From NCBI RefSeq assembly GCF_000739915.1, contig NZ_BBJT01000003.1, positions 1 to 64,000 on the forward strand: a stretch of 64,000 nucleotides of DNA, given 5' to 3'. Each line of letters opens with the position of its first letter. Position 1 is the first letter of the stretch. Below, piece after piece: positions 43,128-51,008 of the stretch. The position numbers were made by a program, and so were the translations under genes. The DNA comes from Paenibacillus chitinolyticus NBRC 15660. GTDB taxonomy: Bacteria > Bacillota > Bacilli > Paenibacillales > NBRC-103111. The notes under the pieces are model-generated. The model was not told the origin of the DNA. It was given only the letters and a program-made list of their open reading frames with translations, and ran no database searches.

Positions 43128-43661
43128 TTATAACAAGTGAGAGATATCCATCTCGTCTTTTACTTTAGATCTTGCCGCAGCTCCCAATGACATATCGGCT
43201 CTCGTTTTAACCTCATACATTTCTTTTTGATGTATCTCTTGTTTGGCTTTATTTTTTCTCTCTTGAAAAGCCGGATTAATTCCGTGTTTCAGCATCAATG
43301 TAATGCATGCGTTAATTCCTTCCGAATCGTTTCTGTAATCAAGCACATTTGAGATAAACCATTTTATCTTCTCTTCGCTTATCTTATAAGCTTCTAAAAT
43401 TAACTTGTACTCTATATTTTTGTTTTCTTTTATTTCTTTTAATCTCAAGAGATTCCGTGCCGGTATTTCTATAGCATTGTGCAAGCATAATAAATAACTG
43501 TATAATTCTCTTCGCTGTTCTTGTTCGACTGCTTTTTTCTTTTCATTATCACGGAAATCAACAATGCAATTTTTATGTATGTAGCCCTTTTTATGTATTC
43601 CCTTTTCCATCAAGGTTTTATCGCCTTTTACTAGGCAATACTGACACTTCACCATACCCAT
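43128..43661 (-). CDS. Phage protein with N-terminal zinc knuckle
   Basis: A 177-residue protein: VKCQYCLVKG...KGYIHKNCI supplies three or four zinc ligands, then a long basic helical part. AGGAGGTGA precedes the start. It lies directly upstream of the helicase gene, so a helicase loader or accessory role is plausible but unproven. Confidence 0.6.
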   Translation of the reverse strand: MGMVKCQYCLVKGDKTLMEKGIHKKGYIHKNCIVDFRDNEKKKAVEQEQRRELYSYLLCLHNAIEIPARNLLRLKEIKENKNIEYKLILEAYKISEEKIKWFISNVLDYRNDSEGINACITLMLKHGINPAFQERKNKAKQEIHQKEMYEVKTRADMSLGAAARSKVKDEMDISHLL

Positions 43662-43681
43662 GATTAGCCAATCACCTCCTC

Positions 43682-43699
43682 ATAAAATAGTTATTTTAT
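43682..43699. repeat. Palindrome copy 6
   Basis: Perfect. Between the LexA-box gene and the zinc-knuckle gene that leads to the helicase and primase. Confidence 0.8.
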
Positions 43700-43724
43700 T
43701 GCTTGGGTAATCGCAATTTCAACA

Positions 43725-44108
43725 CTATATCTCTGTCTTATCATCCTTCAAGTCCATGGCAAGATAAGCTGCAAGCCTTAATTCTACCTCGCTTTTAATT
43801 AGTACTCCCAACATGCTAAATTCATGATGATATCCGCGGCATAAAAACTTCGCATAAACACCTTTTGAGTCGCGCTTATATTCATAAATTTTCAGTCCTC
43901 GGTTTTTCAGATCCTTTTTTGTATCAACAAAGTCTTCACTAATAAGGTTCTGAATGTGCTTGAGCTTTCTAGCATAAATTTGTTTCATCTTGATTTCAGA
44001 ATCCATCATCAATTTGATATCTCTTTCTAAGACATCAAGCAATATCGGATTTAAGGCTGCCTCTTTGATACAGGATAGATCCTCATGATTACAGGATGCG
44101 GCGACCAT
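43725..44108 (-). CDS. 127-residue phage protein under a LexA box
   Basis: MVAASCNHEDLSCIKEAALN..., start at 44108 eight bases after GAAGGTGA. Two helical regions surround a GLKIYEYKRDSKGVYAKFLCRGYHHEFSML segment. The promoter has CGAACATGTGTTTG followed by TATAAT, the same arrangement as uvrX, so this gene should be SOS-induced and leads the helicase-primase genes. Family unknown. Confidence 0.65.
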   Translation of the reverse strand: MVAASCNHEDLSCIKEAALNPILLDVLERDIKLMMDSEIKMKQIYARKLKHIQNLISEDFVDTKKDLKNRGLKIYEYKRDSKGVYAKFLCRGYHHEFSMLGVLIKSEVELRLAAYLAMDLKDDKTEI

Positions 44109-44149
44109 ACGCTTCACCTTCGATTATATGTTTGTGTACTTATTATAAC

Positions 44150-44163
44150 CAAACACATGTTCG
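44150..44163. promoter_or_regulatory. LexA (DinR) box
   Basis: CAAACACATGTTCG, identical to the uvrX promoter box at 24370-24383, with TATAAT just downstream on the minus strand. It controls the gene at 43725 and perhaps the helicase and primase behind it. Confidence 0.88.
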
Positions 44164-44191
44164 TGGTAAACCGGAAAAATTTATGCTATAT

Positions 44192-44362
44192 TCAATCTTC
44201 ATCAATATGCTCAACTTCCTCATTGCTAATCTCTTCAAGTTCCCATTCTAAAATTCCATCTACATTAAATAACTCGTGATCGATCTGCCCGATAATGTTA
44301 TTCCCATGATTGAGCTTATCTTCGTTAAATATTATATACCCTTTCAATTCTGCCCTTCGCAT
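44192..44362 (-). CDS. 56-residue acidic phage protein
   Basis: MRRAELKGYIIFNEDKLNHG..., with AAGGAGG seven bases upstream and an acidic tail (EEISNEEVEHIDED). Similar to the C-terminal acidic mimics of some phage proteins, but no family is recognised. Confidence 0.6.
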   Translation of the reverse strand: MRRAELKGYIIFNEDKLNHGNNIIGQIDHELFNVDGILEWELEEISNEEVEHIDED

Positions 44363-44377
44363 TTCATGTCCTCCTTG

Positions 44378-45031
44378 CTAAGACCCAAAGTGATCTGCAT
44401 CGGGTTTCTCCTTACAAGCAATCAATGTTTCCACTTCTTTCTCGCTAAAGCCTACATTCTTGAGTCGGAGTAGCATCTTTGCCATTTCTTTTTGTGAAAT
44501 CTTCATGCCTCTGGCTACAAATTTGCTGCTTCTAAATACGCTGCCACAGATATCTCTGGCTCTATCTTCGTTGTACTTTAAATCCCTGCTGTCCAGGAAG
44601 TCATATTGTGTAACAGTCTCGATTCCATTACCTACGTAGTAAAATTGTAAGTGTCTGAAGTCGAACTCTTTTACGACCTCTTTTGGCTGGCCAATCCAAC
44701 GAGTAATAATTTGATACCTGCCGATAGAAATTGCATTCTCAGTAATCGTCAACGGGTAATCAAGATACATCCCTCCGGAAACTTCTTTTCCGTGATACCC
44801 CGACTCTTTCTCCAAGAAGTGCTTTCTTAATTGGCTTGCGAATGACTCATCCGTAAGAAAAAAGTCATAATCTTTTGGTTCCTGGCTTTGATAAATACTG
44901 TATATACAGCCTCCCGCTATATATGAATGTTTTAAAAAATCCAAACGAAGATGGGACGGCATTAATTCGGCAAGAATTTTCTTTTCTAAATCCAGTCGGA
45001 ATTCTACGTATTTTAGTTTAGTTTTATTCAT
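44378..45031 (-). CDS. Nucleotidyltransferase-fold phage protein (short)
   Basis: A 217-residue protein. YIAGGCIYSIYQSQEPKDYDFFL matches the GG-x6-S plus DxDxF-type catalytic strand of polymerase beta-like nucleotidyltransferases, as found in several large phages. The target (tRNA, protein or nucleotide) is unknown. A second, longer member is at 52368. Confidence 0.75.
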   Translation of the reverse strand: MNKTKLKYVEFRLDLEKKILAELMPSHLRLDFLKHSYIAGGCIYSIYQSQEPKDYDFFLTDESFASQLRKHFLEKESGYHGKEVSGGMYLDYPLTITENAISIGRYQIITRWIGQPKEVVKEFDFRHLQFYYVGNGIETVTQYDFLDSRDLKYNEDRARDICGSVFRSSKFVARGMKISQKEMAKMLLRLKNVGFSEKEVETLIACKEKPDADHFGS

Positions 45032-45275
45032 ATTCAGATCTTCCTCCTCCGCTTTTTTTCATAAGCACCATACTTAGTCTAGCTATGTAAATACCATACT
45101 TAGTAATTTCATTTCCCATCGTTTTCCGGATATCAAACAGTCTTACGTTTTGAGGAGAGTCCTTCCACCACCAATCTCCTTTATTTCGGCTCCATCCAAA
45201 ACCAATCGTAAACCGATTGTTCAATCGTAGCCCTCTTATAATAGCATAGGTATTGTCAGCATTAACCAATTTCAT
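45024..45275 (-). CDS. 83-residue phage protein
   Basis: MKLVNADNTYAIIRGLRLNN... behind a weak GAG site. It overlaps the nucleotidyltransferase gene by eight bases. The GFGWSRNKGDWWWKDSPQNV segment is Trp-rich. No family recognised; probably works with its coupled neighbour. Confidence 0.55.
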   Translation of the reverse strand: MKLVNADNTYAIIRGLRLNNRFTIGFGWSRNKGDWWWKDSPQNVRLFDIRKTMGNEITKYGIYIARLSMVLMKKSGGGRSEYE

Positions 45276-45300
45276 CTAGCAACTCCTTATTTATAATTCC

Positions 45301-45483
45301 CTATTTCTTTGGTCGCTCTATTTCTTCAAGATACATCAGCTCATTTGTTTGAAACGCAAACTTATCAAAAATATTCCAATTTGCTTTTAGTAGATGGTTT
45401 GATGCTTCTCTGAAATTAGAGTAGTTGTCCATGTTGAAGTCTAAAGTTTTTCCACTCTTAAATGTCGCTTTGATTCTAACTAT
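45301..45483 (-). CDS. 60-residue phage protein with apparent AUA start
   Basis: The frame opens right after a stop and begins ATA-GTT-AGA, nine bases after AAGGAG; no ATG, GTG or TTG is available until an internal ATG without ribosome binding site. The N-terminal (M)VRIKATFKSGKTLDFNM and C-terminal NELMYLEEIE look like a complete known type of small phage protein, so the N-terminal codons seem coding. Either AUA initiates or an ATG has mutated. Confidence 0.55.
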   Translation of the reverse strand: MVRIKATFKSGKTLDFNMDNYSNFREASNHLLKANWNIFDKFAFQTNELMYLEEIERPKK

Positions 45484-45505
45484 TCAATTCGTCTCCTTTT
45501 AGCAA

Positions 45506-45523
45506 ATAAAATTCCTATTTTAT
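45506..45523. repeat. Palindrome copy 7
   Basis: Perfect. Contains the TAA stop of the Rha gene and precedes the AUA-start gene. Confidence 0.8.
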
Positions 45524-46392
45524 TGGGTTAAATTATAAAAGTATTCATAGGTTTTCTTGTTAAACTGCCAGTTCTTATTGTTAAGTTTAAAGATAAATTC
45601 TTTCGGTTCTCCTTTTTTAAACCCTCCTGTGCTTCGCTGGTAAAGAATTACTTCAAGTTTAAAGTTTTCTGCAAGATATTCCTTAATTAATTGGACTGCA
45701 ACCTCAGTATAATATACGGCAATTCCAGAATTTCCATTGTGAGTATTGTCCATAATTACATTTACATATTCATTTTTATCTCCTAAAATACCACTATAAA
45801 TGTTAAGTTTCTTTGCTACAGCATCAACAAAATTAAAATGTGGATTATCACTGGAAGAAAAGAGTTTCAACTCTCTTGCGACAATGTATCCTGATTTGTC
45901 TCCAATTCTAATTGTGTATTTTTCAAAATCTTCTCTAAGGCTGTTAATATCCTGTGTTAGCATCAAACCATTTTCTTTGAGACTATCAATTTCTTTACCA
46001 TGATTCTTTATTTCTTTTTCATGATCAACAAGCTGATTGATTGCTAACTGCATTACTTCTAATGGCGATAACTGGCTTAACTTCTTTTCCATTTCCTCGA
46101 ACTTAGTTACGTAGGTCGCTGTAAATAGCGTTCCCTTTTCCCCAGTCATCTTATTTGCAACCATATCGCACCCTTTGCGTGTTAGAAAGTAACAAGGGAG
46201 AGTCCTACCTGTGGTATCTTGATATGTACTTTCTATAAAGAAATTACTGAGGGAGATATTCCCCTGAGTAAGATATTGTGCATAGATACGGATACTCTTC
46301 ATTAGATCATTATGTGGTTTTTCAATCATCTCAGAGACCTGACGGCTCTCAATATACAAATTACCGTTGTGGTTAATAATATTAAAATCCAA
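45520..46392 (-). CDS. Rha-type phage regulatory protein
   Basis: A 290-residue protein. The N-terminal pRha domain is clear (ESRQVSEMIEKPHNDLMKSIRIY, CYFLTRKGCDMVANKMTG). It is followed by a coiled coil near residues 110-160 and a C-terminal DNA- or effector-binding part. Rha proteins regulate phage lysogeny and late development. Its TAA stop lies in a perfect ATAAAA-N6-TTTTAT copy. Confidence 0.85.
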   Translation of the reverse strand: MDFNIINHNGNLYIESRQVSEMIEKPHNDLMKSIRIYAQYLTQGNISLSNFFIESTYQDTTGRTLPCYFLTRKGCDMVANKMTGEKGTLFTATYVTKFEEMEKKLSQLSPLEVMQLAINQLVDHEKEIKNHGKEIDSLKENGLMLTQDINSLREDFEKYTIRIGDKSGYIVARELKLFSSSDNPHFNFVDAVAKKLNIYSGILGDKNEYVNVIMDNTHNGNSGIAVYYTEVAVQLIKEYLAENFKLEVILYQRSTGGFKKGEPKEFIFKLNNKNWQFNKKTYEYFYNLTQ

Positions 46393-46420
46393 AATACCAT
46401 TCTCCTTTATATGAATAAAA

Positions 46421-46600
46421 TTACATTTTCATCTGTTCTACTTTGGTAGCAATCATTCTTGTTCCGCTTGCTAAGATATGAAAAATTTCCTCTAAATCCT
46501 CAATTGAATCATTAAATCCTTCTGCTTCTAATTGCACCTTGTCGTTCTGGTCAATATATAGAACAATTTTGTTAATGCTTTCACTCTCCCTTTCTCCCAT
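46421..46600 (-). CDS. Small acidic phage protein, start uncertain
   Basis: Up to 59 residues: ...NKIVLYIDQNDKVQLEAEGF and a helical end. The ATG at 46600 lies inside a perfect intergenic repeat with no ribosome binding site, while an in-frame ATT at 46576 follows AAAGGGAG by nine bases and gives a natural start. This may be a third non-standard start codon in this phage. Confidence 0.5.
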   Translation of the reverse strand: MGERESESINKIVLYIDQNDKVQLEAEGFNDSIEDLEEIFHILASGTRMIATKVEQMKM

Positions 46601-46616
46601 AAAATCACAATTTTAT
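46599..46616. repeat. Palindrome copy 8
   Basis: Perfect. The ATG at 46600 falls inside it, which favours the later ATT start of that gene. Confidence 0.8.
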
Positions 46617-46617
46617 A

Positions 46618-46932
46618 TTAATCTTCCCAAGCTTTTTTAATTCTATTGATCTTGAAATTATTGTTATCATCAATATCAAACGTGAGCTTAGCACACTTCT
46701 CAACCTCGACATACTCTTGTTTAAATTCATACCTTGTATCGCAACAAGGACATATGAGCCATAACTCTTGAGCGGTACAATCTGAATCAATTACTTTCAA
46801 GATTCCATCCTCGCCAATTTTATATTGTGTAGTTTGGGCCTCTTCAACATTGAGAATCAGTTCAATATCTTCCCATTCTGTCTCATGCAGCTCAATGCAC
46901 TCAGGATCTTTACACTTCAATTTTTCCATCAT
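46618..46932 (-). CDS. Zinc-ribbon-like phage protein
   Basis: A 104-residue protein with LKCKDPECIELHE at the N-terminus and LICPCCDTRY in the middle, enough for one zinc site. GAGGAGC precedes the start. Function unknown. Confidence 0.6.
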   Translation of the reverse strand: MMEKLKCKDPECIELHETEWEDIELILNVEEAQTTQYKIGEDGILKVIDSDCTAQELWLICPCCDTRYEFKQEYVEVEKCAKLTFDIDDNNNFKINRIKKAWED

Positions 46933-46948
46933 TCATGCTCCTCGTATC

Positions 46949-47431
46949 TTAACAATCCCAAAATAGCATATATTCTAAGCAGGCCGTGTCTTCCAGATCA
47001 TATGGGAATTCATCTTCAATATTTTTATTTTTATTAATTACTATGAATAGATCGCCATGTTCGTTTATGTATGTGTGTTGGTAATCATTTTTATATTCTG
47101 AATCTCCCCAAGGTACATATAACTCCTCTTCGGTATAATCATTATAAATAATATGGATCGAAGTAATGTCGTTTCCTTTGAGCCTAGTATATTTACTGCT
47201 GGTACTCATAAAATCATTGGGTAATTTATATTGCTCATCACCATCTCGAAATGAAGCAAGCGCAAAATGATCGCATTCATTAAACTTGCATGTAGAGTTC
47301 CTTGTAGCTACGATAGAAGTTTTTATATCAAGTATTGATATTCTACCAATATGCTTGTTCTCAATTTCAATGCAATCTGTGTTTTCTAGAACAAGGTTCA
47401 GTTTTAGAATTTCCTTTTTTATTTGCTCCAC
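46949..47431 (-). CDS. 160-residue phage protein
   Basis: MEQIKKEILKLNLVLENTDC...; acidic, with a HTYINEHGDLFIVINK beta segment. No family recognised. First leftward gene next to the rightward HEPN/zinc-finger cassette. Confidence 0.6.
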   Translation of the reverse strand: MEQIKKEILKLNLVLENTDCIEIENKHIGRISILDIKTSIVATRNSTCKFNECDHFALASFRDGDEQYKLPNDFMSTSSKYTRLKGNDITSIHIIYNDYTEEELYVPWGDSEYKNDYQHTYINEHGDLFIVINKNKNIEDEFPYDLEDTACLEYMLFWDC

Positions 47432-47602
47432 CTCACTTACAGAATAAAATTCTCATTGTATTTGTCAATGCTTAAAATTTTTATACCTTCTTAAATTACG
47501 TCCATAATTTATTAAGACTCAGTGCTTGATTACTCATTTTCTCGCTGATTATCATTTGAGAAAAAATTTTTGAGATGGTGTAAGGTATCTTATATAGGAC
47601 GG

Positions 47603-47758
47603 ATGAACATGGAAAAGACCATATACTTGATGTTAAATGAAAACTATAACGGACGTGTAGAGTGTAACGAATGGTTTCTTAATGAACGGTGCGCGATGGG
47701 GTTTCGTAATTGTATCTACTCGCTCCGGAAAATTGAAAGAAGATTAATGATTAAATAA
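47603..47758 (+). CDS. Possible 51-residue small protein
   Basis: MNMEKTIYLMLNENYNGRVE..., with AGGACGG upstream. Cys/Arg-rich end. It precedes the HEPN-like gene by 80 bases on the same strand. No family; support is modest. The 170 bases before it (47432-47602) show no gene. Confidence 0.4.
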   Translation: MNMEKTIYLMLNENYNGRVECNEWFLNERCAMGFRNCIYSLRKIERRLMIK

Positions 47759-47838
47759 TTCTTATTGTTTGATGTTTTATTTACTTTTAGTTATTAACAT
47801 TATATTATAGATATATCTTAATCAAAGGATGGATAATC

Positions 47839-48513
47839 ATGTCAATTATTAAACGCGGTTTTATCTATGCTCTATCTGATATACATTTTCACACTCTAAG
47901 TAACTTTTCTTCCGATATTGAGCATTCAATAAAAACATCTAGTGCTGAATATATTGCTCATCTTGAAGCAATTTCTGAGAACTATAAAGATGATAACTTG
48001 GAAATGTTTTGGGAATATAACATAGACCAAGTTAATGATTTGCGCTATGAGTACCCTACATTACTACGTTCATCTGTCTTGATTTCTTGCTATTCTAATC
48101 TCGAAAAAACAATGGTAAATTTTCACGAGGATTTAAAGCTTAAAACAGGACTAAGTTTAAATTACAACAATAGAAGATTTTCAAGAAGAAGCACCATAGA
48201 AAAAGTCCTAGAAAGCTTGCAAGAATCAATACCTTTACCAAATTCCTCGGGGTCAATAGAGTGGACAAATATTCTCTTTTACAAAAGCCTTAGGAATAAG
48301 GTCGTTCATGATTTAGGTAAAATTAACAAAAGAAAGGATAGAGCGTTATTGAACCAAATTGAACAATCATCTTTTGTTTCTGTAAACGAAATTAATACTA
48401 TAACTTTCAATGAGCATTTTTCTGAAAAAGTAATTACAGATTGTAGGAACTTCATCGACTTGTTGTATACTGATATAAAACTATATACAGACAGTTTAAG
48501 ACCATCCTCCTAG
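47839..48513 (+). CDS. HEPN-like domain protein (candidate RNase, defence or lysogenic-conversion cassette)
   Basis: A 224-residue helical protein. SLRNKVVHDLG near residue 155 contains R-N-x3-H, the HEPN ribonuclease motif, preceded by the usual long helices (SVLISCYSNLEKTMVNFHEDL). AAAGGATGG precedes the start. It is the first gene of a rightward pair inside a leftward phage cluster, the arrangement of morons that protect the lysogen. HEPN proteins often cut RNA in abortive-infection or toxin systems. Assignment rests on motif and helix pattern only. Confidence 0.6.
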   Translation: MSIIKRGFIYALSDIHFHTLSNFSSDIEHSIKTSSAEYIAHLEAISENYKDDNLEMFWEYNIDQVNDLRYEYPTLLRSSVLISCYSNLEKTMVNFHEDLKLKTGLSLNYNNRRFSRRSTIEKVLESLQESIPLPNSSGSIEWTNILFYKSLRNKVVHDLGKINKRKDRALLNQIEQSSFVSVNEINTITFNEHFSEKVITDCRNFIDLLYTDIKLYTDSLRPSS

Positions 48514-48527
48514 TGAGGATTTTTTTA
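48504..48527 (+). terminator. Terminator overlapping the end of the HEPN-like gene
   Basis: ATCCTC / GAGGAT stem with a five-base loop and a T7 run; the stop codon lies in the loop. Confidence 0.75.
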
Positions 48528-48530
48528 TCG

Positions 48531-48548
48531 ATAAAATCCAAGTTTTAT
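48531..48548. repeat. Palindrome copy 9
   Basis: Perfect. The only copy between rightward genes: 16 bases upstream of the -35 box of the zinc-finger gene. Confidence 0.8.
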
Positions 48549-48564
48549 AATGATTCATCCGCTC

Positions 48565-48593
48565 TTGTTACTGTCTTCGTGTAAGGTTATAAT
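48565..48593 (+). promoter_or_regulatory. Sigma-A promoter of the zinc-finger gene
   Basis: TTGTTA, 17 bases, TATAAT. A perfect ATAAAA-N6-TTTTAT copy lies 16 bases upstream of the -35 box. Confidence 0.8.
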
Positions 48594-48635
48594 AGGAAAA
48601 TATGGTTGAAAACAGATGGTACAGAGGTGGCACAA

Positions 48636-49778
48636 TTGTTCGAAATGAATGATATCGATAGTCGGTTAAGACATTTAAATCACGATCAAATAAATAAACT
48701 TATTAGCCGGTATTATGACGGAGAAAAAATTGAAACTCTATTGAAGGAATATCAAATATCTGCTCGTGCGAGTGAGTTGTACAAAATGTTTCCGGCTACT
48801 ATTGAAAATATAAAATGTTTTTATTGCAATGTGCATCTTGTAACAATGATGCCCTCCCGCACCTCAAACGCAAAAAATTACGCTTTTTGCCCTCACTGTG
48901 ATCATAAAGAAACTCCGCTTTGTAGATGCACCAATTGTAAGAAGCTTGAGCAAGAAAAGATTCTTTCCGAAAATCAATATAAGAAAATAAAGATTGCAGA
49001 AACATACGATATTGCAAATTATAAATCCAACCAGATTAATGATTTAAATTTGCGCGATGTTTTATATCTGGCCTGTCTTCTTCGCAGTAGGCTTGATGAA
49101 AATTTCTCAATTATACAACCATTAGAAAATTATATAGAAAGCATAACTCCAACAAGCGATAAAACCAAAGAATTAGTTCTCTCGTTAGCTAATAAAAAGA
49201 TAATTGTACCTCATTCTTCATCACCGATTAATTCATTCAAGGAAGATGAAGATTTTCCAAACACCTATTATATTTACCGTGTAAATTACCAAGTTAACGT
49301 CGAAGAAGAATTAAGCGTTCTTCTAAATCCTGATTCTACTATTTTTTTAAATGACCCACATTTTGTTTATAAAATGTGGAGAGAAATAGCTTTAGAAGAA
49401 ACTAAGCAGTATCTTCTATATAGTATGAAAAAAGTTAAGTTTGATTTCTCTATCGGTGATAAAACAATCTCTGTATTTAACGATCTATTAGACCACTTCT
49501 CAACTTCTCAAATTCACGCGTTAATATACAGAGGGGTCTCTAACGCAACAAGATATTACCAGGAAGGACAAGTTCCAAAGCAACAAGCAGCAAACTCTGT
49601 AATAACAAATTGTCAACGTTTAGGCGAAAAGGCAATTGCGGAAAATTGGGATGTCAAAGGGTTTAATAGAAATTATGATTTGCCACAGTCAGTTTTGAGC
49701 GAATTATTTTTCAACAGAATTCTTAAGATTGGAAGTCGCGGATTTGATGAGGTTCCAGACATATTAATTGATAGTTAG
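48636..49778 (+). CDS. Zinc-finger protein of the rightward cassette
   Basis: About 380 residues; TTG start at 48636, behind AGAGGTGG. An N-terminal HTH-like part (LISRYYDGEKIETLLKEYQI) is followed by zinc fingers with CFYC, CPHC and CRCTNCK pairs near residues 60-110. The rest is helical and unlike any family I know. Independent promoter and terminator. With the HEPN-like gene it may form a regulated effector pair. Confidence 0.65.
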   Translation: MFEMNDIDSRLRHLNHDQINKLISRYYDGEKIETLLKEYQISARASELYKMFPATIENIKCFYCNVHLVTMMPSRTSNAKNYAFCPHCDHKETPLCRCTNCKKLEQEKILSENQYKKIKIAETYDIANYKSNQINDLNLRDVLYLACLLRSRLDENFSIIQPLENYIESITPTSDKTKELVLSLANKKIIVPHSSSPINSFKEDEDFPNTYYIYRVNYQVNVEEELSVLLNPDSTIFLNDPHFVYKMWREIALEETKQYLLYSMKKVKFDFSIGDKTISVFNDLLDHFSTSQIHALIYRGVSNATRYYQEGQVPKQQAANSVITNCQRLGEKAIAENWDVKGFNRNYDLPQSVLSELFFNRILKIGSRGFDEVPDILIDS

Positions 49779-49786
49779 GCCCTAAT

Positions 49787-49814
49787 GGAGAAAGATAGTT
49801 CTTTCTCCTTTTTT
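49787..49814 (+). terminator. Terminator of the zinc-finger gene
   Basis: Perfect stem GGAGAAAGA-TAGT-TCTTTCTCC plus T6. Confidence 0.92.
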
Positions 49815-49821
49815 ATTTAGG

Positions 49822-49839
49822 ATAAAATACAGGTTTTAT
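49822..49839. repeat. Palindrome copy 10
   Basis: Perfect. Contains the TAA stop of the leftward gene at 49836, abutting the terminator of the zinc-finger gene. Confidence 0.8.
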
Positions 49840-50033
49840 CGTAAATCAGAATATTTAATATTTCCCCAAACAGAATCTGATGTCAGAAACATACCCTGTG
49901 TATTTTTTCGTGCAAATTTCACTTCAGACCAACCAAATCCGGATTTATCCAAGTCGACCGCATACAAATACCATGATTGACCAAGTTTCAACTCTTCACG
50001 TCCGCGATCCTCAAGTCTTTGCCATAAGTTCAA
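49836..50033 (-). CDS. 65-residue phage protein
   Basis: Starts with TTG eight bases after GGAGG: (M)NLWQRLEDRGREELKLGQ..., with SWYLYAVDLDKSGFGWSEV. Beta-rich, no family known. Its TAA stop lies in a perfect intergenic repeat. Confidence 0.5.
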   Translation of the reverse strand: MNLWQRLEDRGREELKLGQSWYLYAVDLDKSGFGWSEVKFARKNTQGMFLTSDSVWGNIKYSDLR

Positions 50034-50069
50034 TAGTTCCACCTCCAATCATCCTATAAACTAAGATTT

Positions 50070-50312
50070 TCATTTGCCGAGTTCAATGTCCGCAAGACGT
50101 ATTCCATAGTTGCTGCCCCTTTTACAGAATGTCCAATGCGCTTTAACTCTCCCGTCAATAATATCTTTTGCTTTAATCAAATCTTCGGTATCAGTTAAAA
50201 ACATATTGTATTCAGCACCGGTACTACCACTAAAATGCATTACTGCGGAAGATCTTCCCCTACCATAACCAGTAAATGTTAAAACATCTTCGAAAACATA
50301 TTGTCGACCCAT
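50070..50312 (-). CDS. 80-residue phage protein
   Basis: MGRQYVFEDVLTFTGYGRGR...; it overlaps the upstream 65-residue gene out of frame and has no clear ribosome binding site, so the start is uncertain. The GRGRSSAVMHFSGSTGAEYNMF segment is beta-like. Function unknown. Confidence 0.5.
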   Translation of the reverse strand: MGRQYVFEDVLTFTGYGRGRSSAVMHFSGSTGAEYNMFLTDTEDLIKAKDIIDGRVKAHWTFCKRGSNYGIRLADIELGK

Positions 50313-50476
50313 TCGACATTTGCCTCTTTATCAATAACCGGCACGGAAGGATAGTTGTGCGAATATGAAAGTAGGCTGCCTTTGTAAGTATGAATTTCAC
50401 CATTTCTGTAGCTACCTTGCCAATATTTATTCTCATGAACAATCGGATACAGTATTCTTTTCTTAGATTTTGTCAT
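50279..50476 (-). CDS. 65-residue phage protein
   Basis: MTKSKKRILYPIVHENKYWQ... behind GGAGATG. Small beta-rich protein, coupled to the next gene by overlap. No family known. Confidence 0.55.
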   Translation of the reverse strand: MTKSKKRILYPIVHENKYWQGSYRNGEIHTYKGSLLSYSHNYPSVPVIDKEANVEWVDNMFSKMF

Positions 50477-50531
50477 TTAGCATCTCCTTGAATTTAATAT
50501 GTGTAAGCTCTATTTTTCTAATTACCAGCCT

Positions 50532-50633
50532 TCAATTTTCTAACGGCCAGTAATCTAGTTGCGTGAATTTCACGGATAACTCTCCAACCATCCCTAATAC
50601 AAGCCCTTTCATCGATTCAAATACAGCTTTCAT
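50532..50633 (-). CDS. Possible 33-residue coupled peptide
   Basis: MKAVFESMKGLVLGMVGELS..., whose ATG overlaps the stop of the upstream gene (ATGA). Another frame here encodes a basic helix (RVIREIHATRLLAVRKLK) behind GAAAGGG with an ATT at the start position; only one is likely real. Confidence 0.35.
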   Translation of the reverse strand: MKAVFESMKGLVLGMVGELSVKFTQLDYWPLEN

Positions 50634-50968
50634 TGCCAATGAGTTAAAACGATCAATTTAGGCTCCAATTCCACATCGAAGACTTCCTTTATTGCTTTGG
50701 TTACTTTTTCCTTGTGCTCTGCGTATCTGTTCTCTTCATAAATAAAAGGACTGAGCCCTTCGTATCCGTCTGGATCGTGCTCAACTATTACTCCAAAATA
50801 ATCATAATCCCCACTATTGTTATCTGGTAGATGAACGATCTCTCCATTTCGACGATTCCATCTATAATATCCATCGTAAAAATTATCTTTTCCTTCTTCG
50901 TCCATCTTGTCTACGAGCTGCTTAACATCACAGCCAATAATGATGTAATCAGAACGATCCGTTCCCAT
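50630..50968 (-). CDS. 112-residue phage protein
   Basis: MGTDRSDYIIIGCDVKQLVD... behind a GGAGG-type site. Contains DYDYFGVIVEHDPDGYEG and an end KLIVLTHWQ. Similar hypothetical proteins occur in Bacillus and Paenibacillus phages. Function unknown. Confidence 0.6.
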   Translation of the reverse strand: MGTDRSDYIIIGCDVKQLVDKMDEEGKDNFYDGYYRWNRRNGEIVHLPDNNSGDYDYFGVIVEHDPDGYEGLSPFIYEENRYAEHKEKVTKAIKEVFDVELEPKLIVLTHWQ

Positions 50969-50981
50969 TTGGCAACCTCCA

Positions 50982-50999
50982 ATAAAAATGAATTTTTAT
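50982..50999. repeat. Palindrome copy 11
   Basis: Perfect. Between the methyltransferase stop and the gene at 50630-50968. Confidence 0.8.
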
Positions 51000-51008
51000 T
51001 GCATATAA

